Assembly: GCA_022641835.1 (NCBI GenBank)
Contig: CP048725.1
Location: 1 to 64,000 of the forward strand
Direction: 5' to 3'
Length of the DNA stretch: 64,000 bases
Source of the DNA: Petasospora fabianii
Lineage: Eukaryota > Ascomycota > Saccharomycetes > Phaffomycetales > Wickerhamomycetaceae
This document shows, piece after piece, positions 32,581 to 41,815 of the stretch; within the stretch, counting starts at the first letter, position 1; each line of letters opens with the position of its first letter. The notes beneath the pieces are model-generated. The model saw only the letters and a program-made list of their open reading frames with translations. It searched no databases and was not told the origin of the DNA. Both the position numbers and the translations under genes were made by a program.

Positions 32581-33565
32581 ATTGAGTCGTTGTCCAGACA
32601 AGAGCAGACTCGCAGCTACTTTGGGAAAGGTTATGTGCGATGGACTATCAAAGTTATCTAAACGATCAGTAAACACTAGCCCACCCCGCCCGTTTCTTTT
32701 AGCACCATAAGCAATTACATAGCTTTTGAAGACATTCTTGAAAAAGTTCTCAGATGTTTAGACAAGCTCAGAAGAGGGTAGAAATTGATAAAGATAAAGG
32801 AAAAAAAGGACCTGATGTTGTAACATATAGCTCTAACACGTCGACTTTAATCCGCCATTATAGTGACTCCAGAGTCAAGCTCCGCATCGCCTCACGTCTT
32901 TCCGGCCTTTGCTACTACAATCCAAGGGATTCTGCCGCCATAATTGACACTAATCCCAAGCGAGCGAACCAATAATGAGAGAGGATCACAGCATACCAAT
33001 TGCTAGAATTGTCTGAAGAGTATATTCTGCCAGCACTATTAGTAAGAATCCCCCTGTGTTATGCTTCTTCTTCCGGGTCCTCCGTTAACCATAGGCTACA
33101 AACAATTGCATTGACACATCCTGCAAACCCTATGTTTTTCTTTTCTTTTTTTTGTGCCATTCTGTCTTCCTTCCTTAGCCTTCCAAACATGAGGCAGCCA
33201 CTCAGCAGCCCTTCCCCAGAGTGTTTGTCCAGCCGAGCCACAGCGCCAGGAAAAGGAACCAACCACAAGCCCGTTTGGCGAGGTGGACATGCGTCTCGAT
33301 TCAAGCTTAACCGGAAAAAAAATGCGCTTGTACGCCAAATGCCAAGGAATACAACATGAAGCAGCAGAGGGGCTTTTGTGGAAGGCGCTTGGAGATTCAA
33401 CTGGACCCACTGGGGTCAAGAACAGGAGAAAAGGGTCTGTAGTATAACAGAAACTGGTGGGGCTTTTCCCGATGAACGAGAAGAGTTATAGCTTCGCGTT
33501 GGATAATTAACACTCTAGCCAAAGAGATTGGTTGATCAGTTGGCCCATCACCACTCCCATTGCCA

Positions 33566-33591
33566 ATGGTCATGGCCATGGCCATGACCAT
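33566..33591. repeat. 26-bp perfect palindrome
   Basis: The 26 bases from 33566 to 33591 equal their own reverse complement, centred between 33578 and 33579 on a GGCCATGGCC core and built from repeated CATGG/CCATG units. It lies about 900 bases upstream of the Aft-like gene. No gene overlaps it convincingly. Confidence 0.85.
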
Positions 33592-34221
33592 GGGTATAGG
33601 GCCGTAGGACCGTCGCCCACGATGACCTCGAGGGTAAATGGACAAACGCGACGGGGTCTGATTTCCCCAGCGAGAACAATAAAACCGTGCAGCAAACAGA
33701 GGATAAAATAGTGAGTGACTACTGTCGATGGGATCGAAAAGCGGTTTCGGCGTCGTAGCTCTAGGGACAGACAAAAAAGTCCAACATTTTAGTCTAGACT
33801 TGGTATCATCCCGTTTTATCTGATGCCATCTAATCTTTACGCCGCGAACGGAAAAGAATGTGTCGTGGAGGTTGGGAGGAGGGATCAACTTTAGAGGTAT
33901 TGAGCAACTTCAGCCCCAATTTAGAAGATTATACGAATACACCTGACCCTACGAGCCCTCTGACATCTCTGGCACCACTGACCCCTATGGTCTCTGCCCT
34001 TCCTCTGGAAGGCAGTTCCCGAAGAGAGAAAAGGACGAAAGAGGCTCATTTTTCCCTCCTGCAGTATGGCCCAAGGGAAAGACACCGTTTGTCCCGCGTT
34101 CTCATCTGCTATTGGCTGCTGATGGTTCAGATAAAATTTTTTTCCTGCATGGCTCGAGCGATCCCGGACATGACTCGGGGGAACCCAAGCGCATTGGCTC
34201 CCTGCCCATGCGGGCGGGCCA

Positions 34222-34229
34222 TATATATA
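34222..34229 (+). promoter_or_regulatory. TATA box of the Aft-like gene
   Basis: TATATATA lies 254-261 bases before the ATG at 34483. The intervening plus strand is C/T-rich and contains no ATG, consistent with a leader of about 200 bases. Confidence 0.6.
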
Positions 34230-34482
34230 CCGTTTATCTTTTCCATCTCCCGTGGGGGGTTCCCCTTTTGTCACAGCGTTAACGAACCTCTGACACTTTC
34301 ACCTCACTTCACAGCACCGCTCTGCAAAGCACCAGAAACCCCATTGCTCTGTCCCCTCTGTCTCTGTCCATCTCTCTGAACCATACCCCACACACGGGCT
34401 TCTCCTTCTATATTCACACGTCGTTTGTCGCCAGCACACACGAGCCTAACAGCGCTTATAGTCAGCACATAGCAACGCAACG

Positions 34483-35595
34483 ATGCAGACAAATTACAAG
34501 ATCTCCTCGAATGACGAGATCCTCGAGGCCCTCCACCCGGTGCCAGACTTTGAAAACCGTGACGATATCAAGCCATGGATCCATGAGAGACTCGATCCAA
34601 GAGGAATTAGTCTCGTGATTGAGAGATCCGACGCTTCCAAGGTGGTTTTCAAGTGCAAGAATCTTCACAGAAAATCATCAACTCCACGTGCATCCACAAC
34701 AAAACTTGTTAATGGTAAGCCTGTCACCAAGAGAGTGAGAACTTCACCTGAGGATTCTTGCTCTTTTAGACTTAGAGTCAGTTACTCGGTCAAACACAAG
34801 GCATGGGCAGTTAACATCATTAAGCCAGAGCATAATATGGCCCTTTGCTCAAACTTTGGTGACGGTTGTGGCATGTCCGCCTCATCTACTCCAAACTCTA
34901 TCAGCTCTACCAAGAGAAGCTGGACATCTACATATACCCCGGCCTCCACAACTTCTCCAGTTATGTCCATCACCAATAGTCCTGCCTCTACTTTTACACC
35001 AGCTTCTGAAGCTATGGAGTTTGACTTTGATATAAGATCTAAGCGTACACGTCTCTCTTATGAGTCTCCACTCTCCCACGAAATCGATCCACTTGAGAAG
35101 CTTTCCCTCCCAGAGGATCTCAGTGACCTCAACCATCTCGTGTCAAACAACAACCTTCAAATCACTAACCCAGTTACAACTTTTGATAATTCCCTCGACT
35201 ATACAGACTTCAACGAAGACTTCCTCAACACCGACAAGATGTTTGCACTCGACTTTGACCCATCCACAAACATGACCAACTCCAATTCCAACTCCACTTC
35301 CAACATGCCATCAACAACTGCTTTCCCATTCTCATCCAACACCTCCTCTTCGTCCAATGACATGTTCACAACAAACATCCACGGAATGTCAAACATGGCC
35401 ACTACATCAAAGACCGACATGTCTTTAAACATTGCTAGCCAGTCGATTAAAGAAGAGGACGAGGAAGATCCATTGGTGTATTTGCTTGGCAACACCAATT
35501 CTCGCTATTCCATTGAAGAGCTAGAGAATCTGGATAAGGCTATGGGTATTGATGTTAATGATCAATTCTTGATGTCGATGTTCAACAAGATGTGA
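34483..35595 (+). CDS. Aft1/Aft2-type iron-regulator homologue with altered zinc site
   Basis: Aft factors activate iron-uptake genes through a WRKY-GCM1-like zinc domain. The 370-residue product has the domain at about 22-121. RDDIKPWIHERLDPRGISLV and IERSDASKVVFKCKN are followed by a linker, then SCSFRLRVSYSVKHKAWAV and KPEHNMALC. By alignment with Aft2 as I remember it (ligands C86, C109, H133, H135), the residues here are C58, C93, H117 and M119, so the second histidine of HxH is methionine. C122 lies close by. The Cys-Asp-Cys motif that senses iron-sulfur clusters in Aft1/Aft2 is absent. The rest is S/T/N-rich, with acidic-hydrophobic patches (SLDYTDFNEDFLNTDKMFAL and EELENLDKAMGIDVNDQFL) likely to be activation regions. 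It could be a paralogue with a different signal or target. Confidence 0.82.
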   Translation: MQTNYKISSNDEILEALHPVPDFENRDDIKPWIHERLDPRGISLVIERSDASKVVFKCKNLHRKSSTPRASTTKLVNGKPVTKRVRTSPEDSCSFRLRVSYSVKHKAWAVNIIKPEHNMALCSNFGDGCGMSASSTPNSISSTKRSWTSTYTPASTTSPVMSITNSPASTFTPASEAMEFDFDIRSKRTRLSYESPLSHEIDPLEKLSLPEDLSDLNHLVSNNNLQITNPVTTFDNSLDYTDFNEDFLNTDKMFALDFDPSTNMTNSNSNSTSNMPSTTAFPFSSNTSSSSNDMFTTNIHGMSNMATTSKTDMSLNIASQSIKEEDEEDPLVYLLGNTNSRYSIEELENLDKAMGIDVNDQFLMSMFNKM

Positions 35596-36121
35596 AACAG
35601 CTGGTGCTGGATAGTCGTTGATGATGAATAATGTGTTATGGTTTTAGGCAAGTCCCTAACTCTGAGGGACTTGATTGAACAAAAAAAAAAGGGAATGTTT
35701 TTCTTTCCTTCTTCCTTTCTTACTTTTTTTGAGTTCTTCTGACTTCTTGTTGCTTGCTGCAGCATTAGCTTCTGTGAGGCGTTGTCGATTTGTGGTTTTC
35801 CTTTTGGTGTTCTTTGATGATAAAGAAAGGTTGTTCATGACGTTTGCTATCATGATATTCCTTCTTACTTTGATGTGCTTTACCTTTCCTCTTTTTGTTA
35901 ATGAGTGATTTTAATGTTTGTGATGAATCTGATTATGATCAAAATGAATGATCTAATGAAATGAATGTGTTCTTATACAATGCAGTGATGATTGTAGTAA
36001 CAGTTATCTGTAGCCATGTGAAAATCATTAATCCTTCTTGATGCTACGAAAACCACTATACTCAAAATCATTCGCTTTTTTTTCTGAAACGACTATCTAA
36101 ACATACAAAAACACTTAGAGT
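35596..36121. other. Intergenic, convergent 3' region of the Aft-like gene and SEC21
   Basis: AT-rich sequence between two convergent genes. It holds a strong hairpin (35649-35673, listed separately), an A-run at 35681-35690 and T-rich tracts. Short open frames look spurious. Confidence 0.5.
35649..35673 (+). terminator. Hairpin in the 3' region of the Aft-like gene
   Basis: CAAGTCCCT (35649-35657) and AGGGACTTG (35665-35673) form a perfect 9-bp stem with a 7-base loop, 54 bases after the stop codon. An A10 run follows at 35681. The loop does not match the animal iron-responsive element (CAGUGN). In a yeast it is not a bacterial-type terminator; it may affect mRNA stability or 3' end formation. 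Confidence 0.45.
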
Positions 36122-38830
36122 TCAAGCAGCAACACCTTCCAACACAGCCTCAGCCAATTCCTCATCATCAGCCTTCACCACAGCCTTCAAGGCAACTGGG
36201 TTTCTACCACTCTTGGCAAATTTGATCAATGCACCAACTCTCTCACCGTCCAAAGACTTTCCGAACAACTTCAAAGTGTGGGAAGACTCATTGAACACGT
36301 CCTTACCTTCAACTGGATGCATCGAGGTGTTTTGAACAATCTGGTCAACGGCCTCCTGGATAGACTCAGACTCCATCTGGAAAGTACCAACAGCCTCAGC
36401 GGTCAACTCATCGAATGCGATGTCAAAGTTTCCAATGAAAGAGGCAACAATGAAGTCACCAGCGTTGATGCTCAATGGCTCAATGTCATACTTGTCCTCA
36501 AAGCCATCATCAAGAGGCTCAAGTGTAGTAGCATCACACTCCTTAGTAGTGAAGGAAAGTGCATTGGAGAAGTCAACAGAGAAGACCTTTGGCTCCTCTG
36601 GTCTGGCAAATGCAAAGTATGTGGTGCCCTTAGAATGTGGTGGCAAGGAGTCAATTGGGATGATCTCAGCCTCACCCAAATCAGCCTCAGGATCAGCCTC
36701 AACAATAACATTCTCCAAGATGGCAGAGTCGAGTGTGTTCTCGACGTTAAACTGCAAAACAATATGCTCGGCAAAGACGTGCTTGACAGCCTCAACAATG
36801 AATTCGGTCTCCTTATCAGTCAATGGCACAACAGCAGAAGTGTGCAAAATGGCACCATAGGAGGAGAAGGCCGAGACCTGGGAAAGTTCCTGAATGTACA
36901 ACTGTTTGGCCAACTCAGCAGTCTGGACGCCTTCATCAGCAGCTGGAGCTCTATCGTCAGAAACAGCCTCCTTTCTGTGATCGTTGTCAAACTTGGTTGA
37001 CTTTCTCTGCAATTCAATGGCTCTGAACTCATCCTCAGAAACCTTTGGAATTGAGGAAATATCGAATGGAGTGACAAAGCTTGAGACATCACCTGAGAGG
37101 TAGTTTTGTAATCTGTTCTCCAAGAGAGCCAAGTCGTATGTATGTGATGGCTTGGTCAACTCGACAATCTCCTCCTTAGTAGCAGTGGAGTTGTCAATGC
37201 TCTCCAAGAACTTGAGAGAAATAATGGCACGGTCTCTCACCTCATCATCAACGTCGTTCACAATTCTCTTCAAAAGAATCTTGACAGACTTGTTGATGTT
37301 AGCATCAATCAATGCAAACTTAGACAAGGCAATGACAGCGGCAGATCTGACAATGGAGTTTTCAAGAACAACTCTGTTGTAAATGTGTCTGATGTATAGC
37401 GTTGGGTTAGTGGTCTTTGGACCCTGGTTACCCAAGAGATTCAATATTCTAACAGAGAGTTCAGTGAATTCGCAGTCTTCAATGAATTCACACAAGCTTT
37501 CTAGGGCCAAATCACGGGACTCTGGGACAAAGTGAATGAGATCAAACATTGCTTCAATGATGGCATTCTTGAATTCAAATCCACCTTCGTCATTCAACAT
37601 ATCAACAAGGAAGTTGAGCATGGCCTGGTAGTTCTGTGGGAATTTGAGAGACAATGTCTTGACGGCATCGATAATAATGATCTTGAACTCATCAGAAATC
37701 TCATTGATGAATTTGGACATAACCTTAATCAATCTCTCAATGCTGTCAGAGGAACCAGTCTTGAGCAGAGTGGTGATGGCGTATGTGGCAATGGATCTGT
37801 TTTGATCATTGATCAAGGACTCCAACTCAGCATTACAGCTAGCAATCTTCTCTGGACTCTTCAAAGAGATTCTGTTGAGGATTCTCACGGCGGCGAATCT
37901 AGAAACAGTCTTTGGAGAAGTGAGCAAGAACTGAAGTCTTTGAATAGCATCAGCAAATTGCGCATTGGTGACTGGGAGAGACACAACAACCTTAATGGCC
38001 TCCAAGTTAATGGAGTGGTGTCTGGCATACATCCAATCATGGAGCAATGGGAAAAGCGTTGGGATGAGGGATGTATCATTCTGCAAAATCTCATTGAGGT
38101 AGCGAATGAGTTGACAGATAGCCAATGGGTTCTGCAAGTTCTTGGAGAATTGTTGGATCAGTTTCTTCAAAGCCATCTTGTCGTGGTTTCTCAACTCGTA
38201 CAGCAAACCAAGAGCATGGTACTGCGAAGTCAAGGAATCAGCGACATAACCTTCACCCGTGGTTGGGTAAGACTTGTTAGCCAAGACGGCCTCTTGTGTC
38301 TCATTAGTCCATCTCTTGACAATATCCTTGGAGACAGTCAAAAGGTGGTAGGAACTGACGAGGGCAGCGGAAGCAACAGCAGAGTTCTTGTCGACAATGG
38401 CGTTCTTGATGAGTCTCTCAGCAGCGTTAACAGTAGTACCATCCAAGACTCTAGCGAGTGTTCTGATAGCGTTTGGCTTGTATGTAATGTCACCACTCTG
38501 GACGTCCTTCATGATAGAGGATGTGACCATCAAGATGTCATCAGACATCTTACAGAGCTCCTTAATGGCCAAATAAACAATTTGTCTCAAGGAGGAGTCC
38601 TTATGCTGGAAAAGCTTAGAGATGGAGAAGAAGAGGGTGGTGGCCTCTTGCCTTGGGAATGTCTCACCAGAGTACAAGAGTCTGAGGAGTCTGGAGAGTA
38701 AAACACGACATCTCTTAGCGTCGACAGGGGTGGCATTGAAAGCTCTTTGACAGTCCTGGAAAACGTTCATCTTGTCAGGCAGCGCGCCCGACTCACGATC
38801 CTCGTGCTTCTTATACGAGTGTGTAGACAT
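36122..38830 (-). CDS. SEC21: COPI coat gamma subunit (gamma-COP)
   Basis: Sec21 is the gamma subunit of coatomer, which coats Golgi-to-ER retrograde vesicles and binds cargo and Arf-GAP. The 902-residue length is close to the 935 of S. cerevisiae. The N-terminal ~540 residues form the adaptin-like helical trunk, beginning NVFQDCQRAFNATPVDAKRC. They include RRLLRLLYSG-type and QEATTLFFSISKLFQHKD segments and later EFTELSVRILNLLGNQGPKT. An acidic, K-rich linker follows. The C-terminal ~270 residues form the appendage domain (FVVEAVKHVFAEHIV-like, VLQFNVENTLDSAILENVIV, LPPHSKGTTYFAF). The start is the first ATG. Long open frames on the opposite strand are codon-bias shadows. Confidence 0.96.
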   Translation of the reverse strand: MSTHSYKKHEDRESGALPDKMNVFQDCQRAFNATPVDAKRCRVLLSRLLRLLYSGETFPRQEATTLFFSISKLFQHKDSSLRQIVYLAIKELCKMSDDILMVTSSIMKDVQSGDITYKPNAIRTLARVLDGTTVNAAERLIKNAIVDKNSAVASAALVSSYHLLTVSKDIVKRWTNETQEAVLANKSYPTTGEGYVADSLTSQYHALGLLYELRNHDKMALKKLIQQFSKNLQNPLAICQLIRYLNEILQNDTSLIPTLFPLLHDWMYARHHSINLEAIKVVVSLPVTNAQFADAIQRLQFLLTSPKTVSRFAAVRILNRISLKSPEKIASCNAELESLINDQNRSIATYAITTLLKTGSSDSIERLIKVMSKFINEISDEFKIIIIDAVKTLSLKFPQNYQAMLNFLVDMLNDEGGFEFKNAIIEAMFDLIHFVPESRDLALESLCEFIEDCEFTELSVRILNLLGNQGPKTTNPTLYIRHIYNRVVLENSIVRSAAVIALSKFALIDANINKSVKILLKRIVNDVDDEVRDRAIISLKFLESIDNSTATKEEIVELTKPSHTYDLALLENRLQNYLSGDVSSFVTPFDISSIPKVSEDEFRAIELQRKSTKFDNDHRKEAVSDDRAPAADEGVQTAELAKQLYIQELSQVSAFSSYGAILHTSAVVPLTDKETEFIVEAVKHVFAEHIVLQFNVENTLDSAILENVIVEADPEADLGEAEIIPIDSLPPHSKGTTYFAFARPEEPKVFSVDFSNALSFTTKECDATTLEPLDDGFEDKYDIEPLSINAGDFIVASFIGNFDIAFDELTAEAVGTFQMESESIQEAVDQIVQNTSMHPVEGKDVFNESSHTLKLFGKSLDGERVGALIKFAKSGRNPVALKAVVKADDEELAEAVLEGVAA

Positions 38831-39627
38831 GACGTCTTGTGTGTGTATATGAGTTCGTGGCGACGATGGGAGTATTGGAGATCAGTGGATCCAAACACGT
38901 ACGTGCGCTTTCGGCGAGATCTGTCTCGGTGGTATCACTGGGCCCGGTGTTTCGTTCCTCAACAGAGCAATTGGATGGTCTGGACCAATGGAGGGGAATA
39001 ACAGGAACGGAGAGTAGGATCAAAGACCAGTAGAGACCAGTGGAGACTTGTGGCCAAAATAGGTTTGGTTGGTGAATTTACCTCCCTTGTGCGTTTCGCC
39101 TTGTTGTCATTTCCGTGTGGCCTTTTCGAATTCACCGATCCGGGTGGTCTAAGGGCGGGTAACCAGGGGACTAAATGATCGAAGAACTCTACAATAGGCG
39201 CGTGGGGATAAAGGTTAGATATGTTCATTCCTGGGGCCACAAAAACACAGCTAGAAAAGCAGTAGAAAACAGTGAAGAGCAGATTATCGTTGAGTCATAC
39301 TTCGTGGAGTCGTCTGTGCGTCACCCAAAAGGGCGGGCGGAAAAAAATAGTGAGCCAATCAACAGATGAGACCGAGACGTGTAGAGTTTATAAAAAGATG
39401 CCAGACAAGGGGAAAAGCAATGTGATGATGTGATGAGTAGCCGTAAACGACGACGAGACGATGTATCCTTACGTCCCGTGATGACAATAGCATTGTAGAC
39501 AAAAAAAAGAAAAAGAATAAAAATAAGACATGTGGAAGAGGAGAAGTGGGGAAAATATAGAGAACAAAACAGGCGAAACCAAATGTTAGCGTGAACGTTC
39601 ATATTGTATCATGTTTTGTGCAGCGAA
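38831..39627. promoter_or_regulatory. SEC21 promoter and CAF40 3' region
   Basis: Both flanking genes are on the minus strand, so this holds the end of CAF40 transcription (A-rich near 39501-39530) and the promoter of SEC21. No RNA gene or conserved frame was seen. Confidence 0.5.
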
Positions 39628-40839
39628 TCAAGCTCTTGGCTGCTGCATTTGATGTGGCATCTGAGCCTGTGGCATACCCATGTGTGGGACCTGCGCTTGC
39701 TGGCCTTCATAATCACCCAAGTTAAGTAATAATTGCGAGAGACACTTCTTAGAGGCCTGATCATCCTTAAGAGCCATGTGGAAGGTACCATCTTTCAAAG
39801 ACTCCGGCAAACATTGTCTCAATGCCTTACGAGCATCTGGGTTGTCACTTAGTCTCAAGTAACATCTGACAACGTGTTTTAGGAGTCGAGAAGCTCTATT
39901 AGAGACAAGTTGGTCAACCATGGTCTTGAGAACGTTGGCCACGGCTGAGAATCTTTCAAAAGTTTGACAGACATATGCTAAACCGTGATCATCAACAAGA
40001 ATTTTTTGAACGATGAAGATTGCAACTGTCTTTGACAGTTCGGATGATGACTCCATTATTCTCAGACAGAGTGGGATGATTTCAGTGGTGAGTAAGAAAG
40101 AAATGACTTCCGGAGTATCGTTCTTGACAAGGGCACCAATAACACCCAATGAAGTTAGTCTCAGGTATTCGAATGGACGTTGTTTAGAGTTTGTGTTCAA
40201 GAAGGGATAAAGGAACAATGGGATGTGGGCATTCAAAAACATTGTTCTAGTTTCCGGATGAGCAGCAAGACATTGTAAGAGGGCAAGTGCATTACAAACT
40301 CTGTTTGAGGCGCTTGAAGACAGATTTGGTGGTGAAAGCAATGGGTAAACAGAGATGATTTCGTCCAAGAGTGAGGTCATAACACCAAACGAATTCCACA
40401 ATACGAGTGGCAAATCCTCATACTGTTCTCTCTTCTTACCGAGCTCAAGCAGAGCTTGTTCACGATTAGGACCGTACGTGAGCTCAATGATCCATTGGTA
40501 CACCTTTTCGTCATCCAGGGCACGAGAACCTGGTAATGGACCCATTGACCCCTGTGGCTGGGCGGATTGTGCCTGAGGCAGCGGCTGTGAAGGAATCTGT
40601 TGTTGTTGTTGCTGCTGCTGTTGCTGCTGTTGCTGCTGTTGCTGCTGTTGTTGTTGTTGTTGTTGTGGCAATGGGAGTTGTGATGGAGCCGTCGGTGGTG
40701 GCATCTGAGCCTGATTATATGCTGGGAATTGCTGTTGTTGCATACCATTAATGTTCATGCCAGCGATTCCAGAAGTCTGCCCCGGCTGGCTCATGGCCCT
40801 CTGCTGGTTATCCATGTACACTGGTCGCTGCTGATACAT
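39628..40839 (-). CDS. CAF40: CCR4-NOT subunit Caf40 (Rcd1/CNOT9)
   Basis: Caf40 is a core CCR4-NOT subunit that binds Not1 and peptides of mRNA regulators during deadenylation and translational repression. The product has 403 residues from ATG 40839; an in-frame GTG nine bases upstream is not a plausible start. The N-terminal ~95 residues are P/Q-rich with a 23-residue polyglutamine run (59-81). The armadillo-repeat domain follows (about 100-375) and is nearly identical to yeast Caf40: [37 protein letters not shown]-like, [78 protein letters not shown] short Q/P/M tail follows. Confidence 0.96.
   Translation of the reverse strand: MYQQRPVYMDNQQRAMSQPGQTSGIAGMNINGMQQQQFPAYNQAQMPPPTAPSQLPLPQQQQQQQQQQQQQQQQQQQQQQQIPSQPLPQAQSAQPQGSMGPLPGSRALDDEKVYQWIIELTYGPNREQALLELGKKREQYEDLPLVLWNSFGVMTSLLDEIISVYPLLSPPNLSSSASNRVCNALALLQCLAAHPETRTMFLNAHIPLFLYPFLNTNSKQRPFEYLRLTSLGVIGALVKNDTPEVISFLLTTEIIPLCLRIMESSSELSKTVAIFIVQKILVDDHGLAYVCQTFERFSAVANVLKTMVDQLVSNRASRLLKHVVRCYLRLSDNPDARKALRQCLPESLKDGTFHMALKDDQASKKCLSQLLLNLGDYEGQQAQVPHMGMPQAQMPHQMQQPRA
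40597..40665 (-). repeat. CAG/CAA repeat encoding 23 glutamines in CAF40
   Basis: Sixty-nine bases of mixed CAG and CAA codons (sense strand) encode an unbroken run of 23 glutamines. Mixed codons make it more stable than pure CAG, but length variation between strains is likely. Confidence 0.9.
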
Positions 40840-41266
40840 GGCGACCACAGCTTAAAAGTTGAAAAGTGTGGTTTGTCTTGTTGATGGCGGGAGCGCCCGT
40901 TATAGAGATCGAGATGCGTGCGAGTAAAGAGAAGCAAGACCGGGGACGGGACACGGCAGGAACTCGTGAGACTTGACTTTCGAATCTGTGTCTGTTCCAA
41001 TGGCCGGTCAAAAAGGCGGTATTGCTAATGCAAAGTGCGGGGAGGGGAGTTGTGTGCTGAGTTCAGGTCCTGTCACCATCAGAGTGTGGGTGAACGGGTC
41101 CCTAAACTGGTTTTTCGACGAACTGGGCCCAGAGGCAAAATTCGCGAAAGATGACCTCAGGTCATGTGACTTAGCACGTGACTTCAAAACCAAAGAACCT
41201 ATTTGCGAATGGGTCACGTGCCCCCGGAAATCGCCTCCGAAAGCGCACACTGACTGACTGGCGCCG

Positions 41267-41279
41267 GAAGATTCGAGAA
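41267..41279 (+). promoter_or_regulatory. Perfect heat-shock element upstream of HSP10
   Basis: GAAgaTTCgaGAA is three perfect alternating nGAAn units, the Hsf1 binding consensus. It lies 14 bases before the TATA box and about 95 before the HSP10 ATG. Confidence 0.85.
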
Positions 41280-41292
41280 AAAGATGTGGGCG

Positions 41293-41300
41293 TATAAAAA
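41293..41300 (+). promoter_or_regulatory. TATA box of HSP10
   Basis: TATAAAAA lies 74-81 bases before the ATG at 41374, downstream of the heat-shock element. Confidence 0.75.
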
Positions 41301-41373
41301 GGTCTCACTGCTTCCCCAGGCTCATAGGGTCTTTTCTTGGATCACAGTTTTATATCACTAGCAACTATCGAAA

Positions 41374-41691
41374 ATGGCCTCCCTCCTCAAGTCTGCTGCA
41401 TCCATTGCCCCACTTCTCGACCGTGTCCTCGTTCAGAGACTCAAGGCTGAGGCCAAGACCGCCTCTGGTATCCTTCTCCCAGAGAAGAACGTTGAGAAGC
41501 TTAACCAGGCTAAGGTCCTCGCTGTTGGTCCAGGTTTCACCGATACTAACGGTAACAAGGTTGTTCCAAACGTTGCTCCAGGTGAGACCGTCTTGATTCC
41601 GGCCTTCGGTGGTTCTACTATTAAGGTTGGTGACGATGAGGTCATCCTTTTCAGAGACTCTGAGATCCTCGCTAAGATCACTGATGCCTGA
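41374..41691 (+). CDS. HSP10: Mitochondrial co-chaperonin Hsp10
   Basis: Hsp10 is the heptameric lid of the mitochondrial matrix chaperonin Hsp60. The 105-residue length matches the family. The N-terminal LLKSAASIAPLLDRVLVQRL serves as a targeting helix and first strand. The mobile loop KTASGILLPEKNVEK binds Hsp60. AVGPGFTDTNGNKVVPNV and LIPAFGGSTIKVGDDEVILF are the conserved GroES strands, and the end is ILAKITDA. Leucine codons are mostly CTC/CTT with AGA, CCA and GGT, a strong bias fitting high expression. A perfect heat-shock element and TATA box lie upstream. It is convergent with PRP3, 124 bases away. Confidence 0.97.
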   Translation: MASLLKSAASIAPLLDRVLVQRLKAEAKTASGILLPEKNVEKLNQAKVLAVGPGFTDTNGNKVVPNVAPGETVLIPAFGGSTIKVGDDEVILFRDSEILAKITDA

Positions 41692-41815
41692 TAACGCCAA
41701 CACACCACCAAGACAACACAACATACAACCATCTACGAGTCACGAACCATTGTCTGTTCTAGAAGGCAAGCTTGTAAATAAAATTGATGAATCATGTACT
41801 TCACACGCTGTAGAT

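Larger units (their letters stand above)
31403..34482. other. Long divergent regulatory region SPT21 / Aft-like gene
   Basis: About 3.1 kb separate two divergent regulator genes. Near SPT21 lies a cluster of ACGCG sites, and near the Aft-like gene a TATATATA box; both are listed separately. A CCAAT box (GCCAATCA, near 32531) and repeated TTTGTCC strings occur in the middle. Open frames at 33397-33888 (minus) and 33858-34379 (plus) show no family features. No tRNA gene was found. Confidence 0.5.
40840..41373. promoter_or_regulatory. Divergent promoter region CAF40 / HSP10
   Basis: These 534 bases hold the promoters of CAF40 (minus) and HSP10 (plus). On the HSP10 side are two CACGTG boxes (41175-41180 and 41215-41220), a heat-shock element and a TATA box. 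The CAF40 side shows no clear TATA. Confidence 0.65.

Noticed and set aside
33397-34379. Two overlapping frames of 163 and 173 codons on opposite strands upstream of the Aft-like gene
   Set aside because: Their compositions look like translated promoter DNA (W, R and C rich, no domain). The second overlaps the TATA box and leader of the real gene.
37532-38701. 389-codon open frame on the plus strand inside SEC21
   Set aside because: It is antisense to a clear gamma-COP gene, its predicted protein has no motif, and such frames arise from the codon bias of the real gene.
41214-41221. GTCACGTG as a point-centromere CDEI element
   Set aside because: No AT-rich CDEII or CDEIII follows. The site is in a normal promoter and fits Cbf1/Pho4 binding better.
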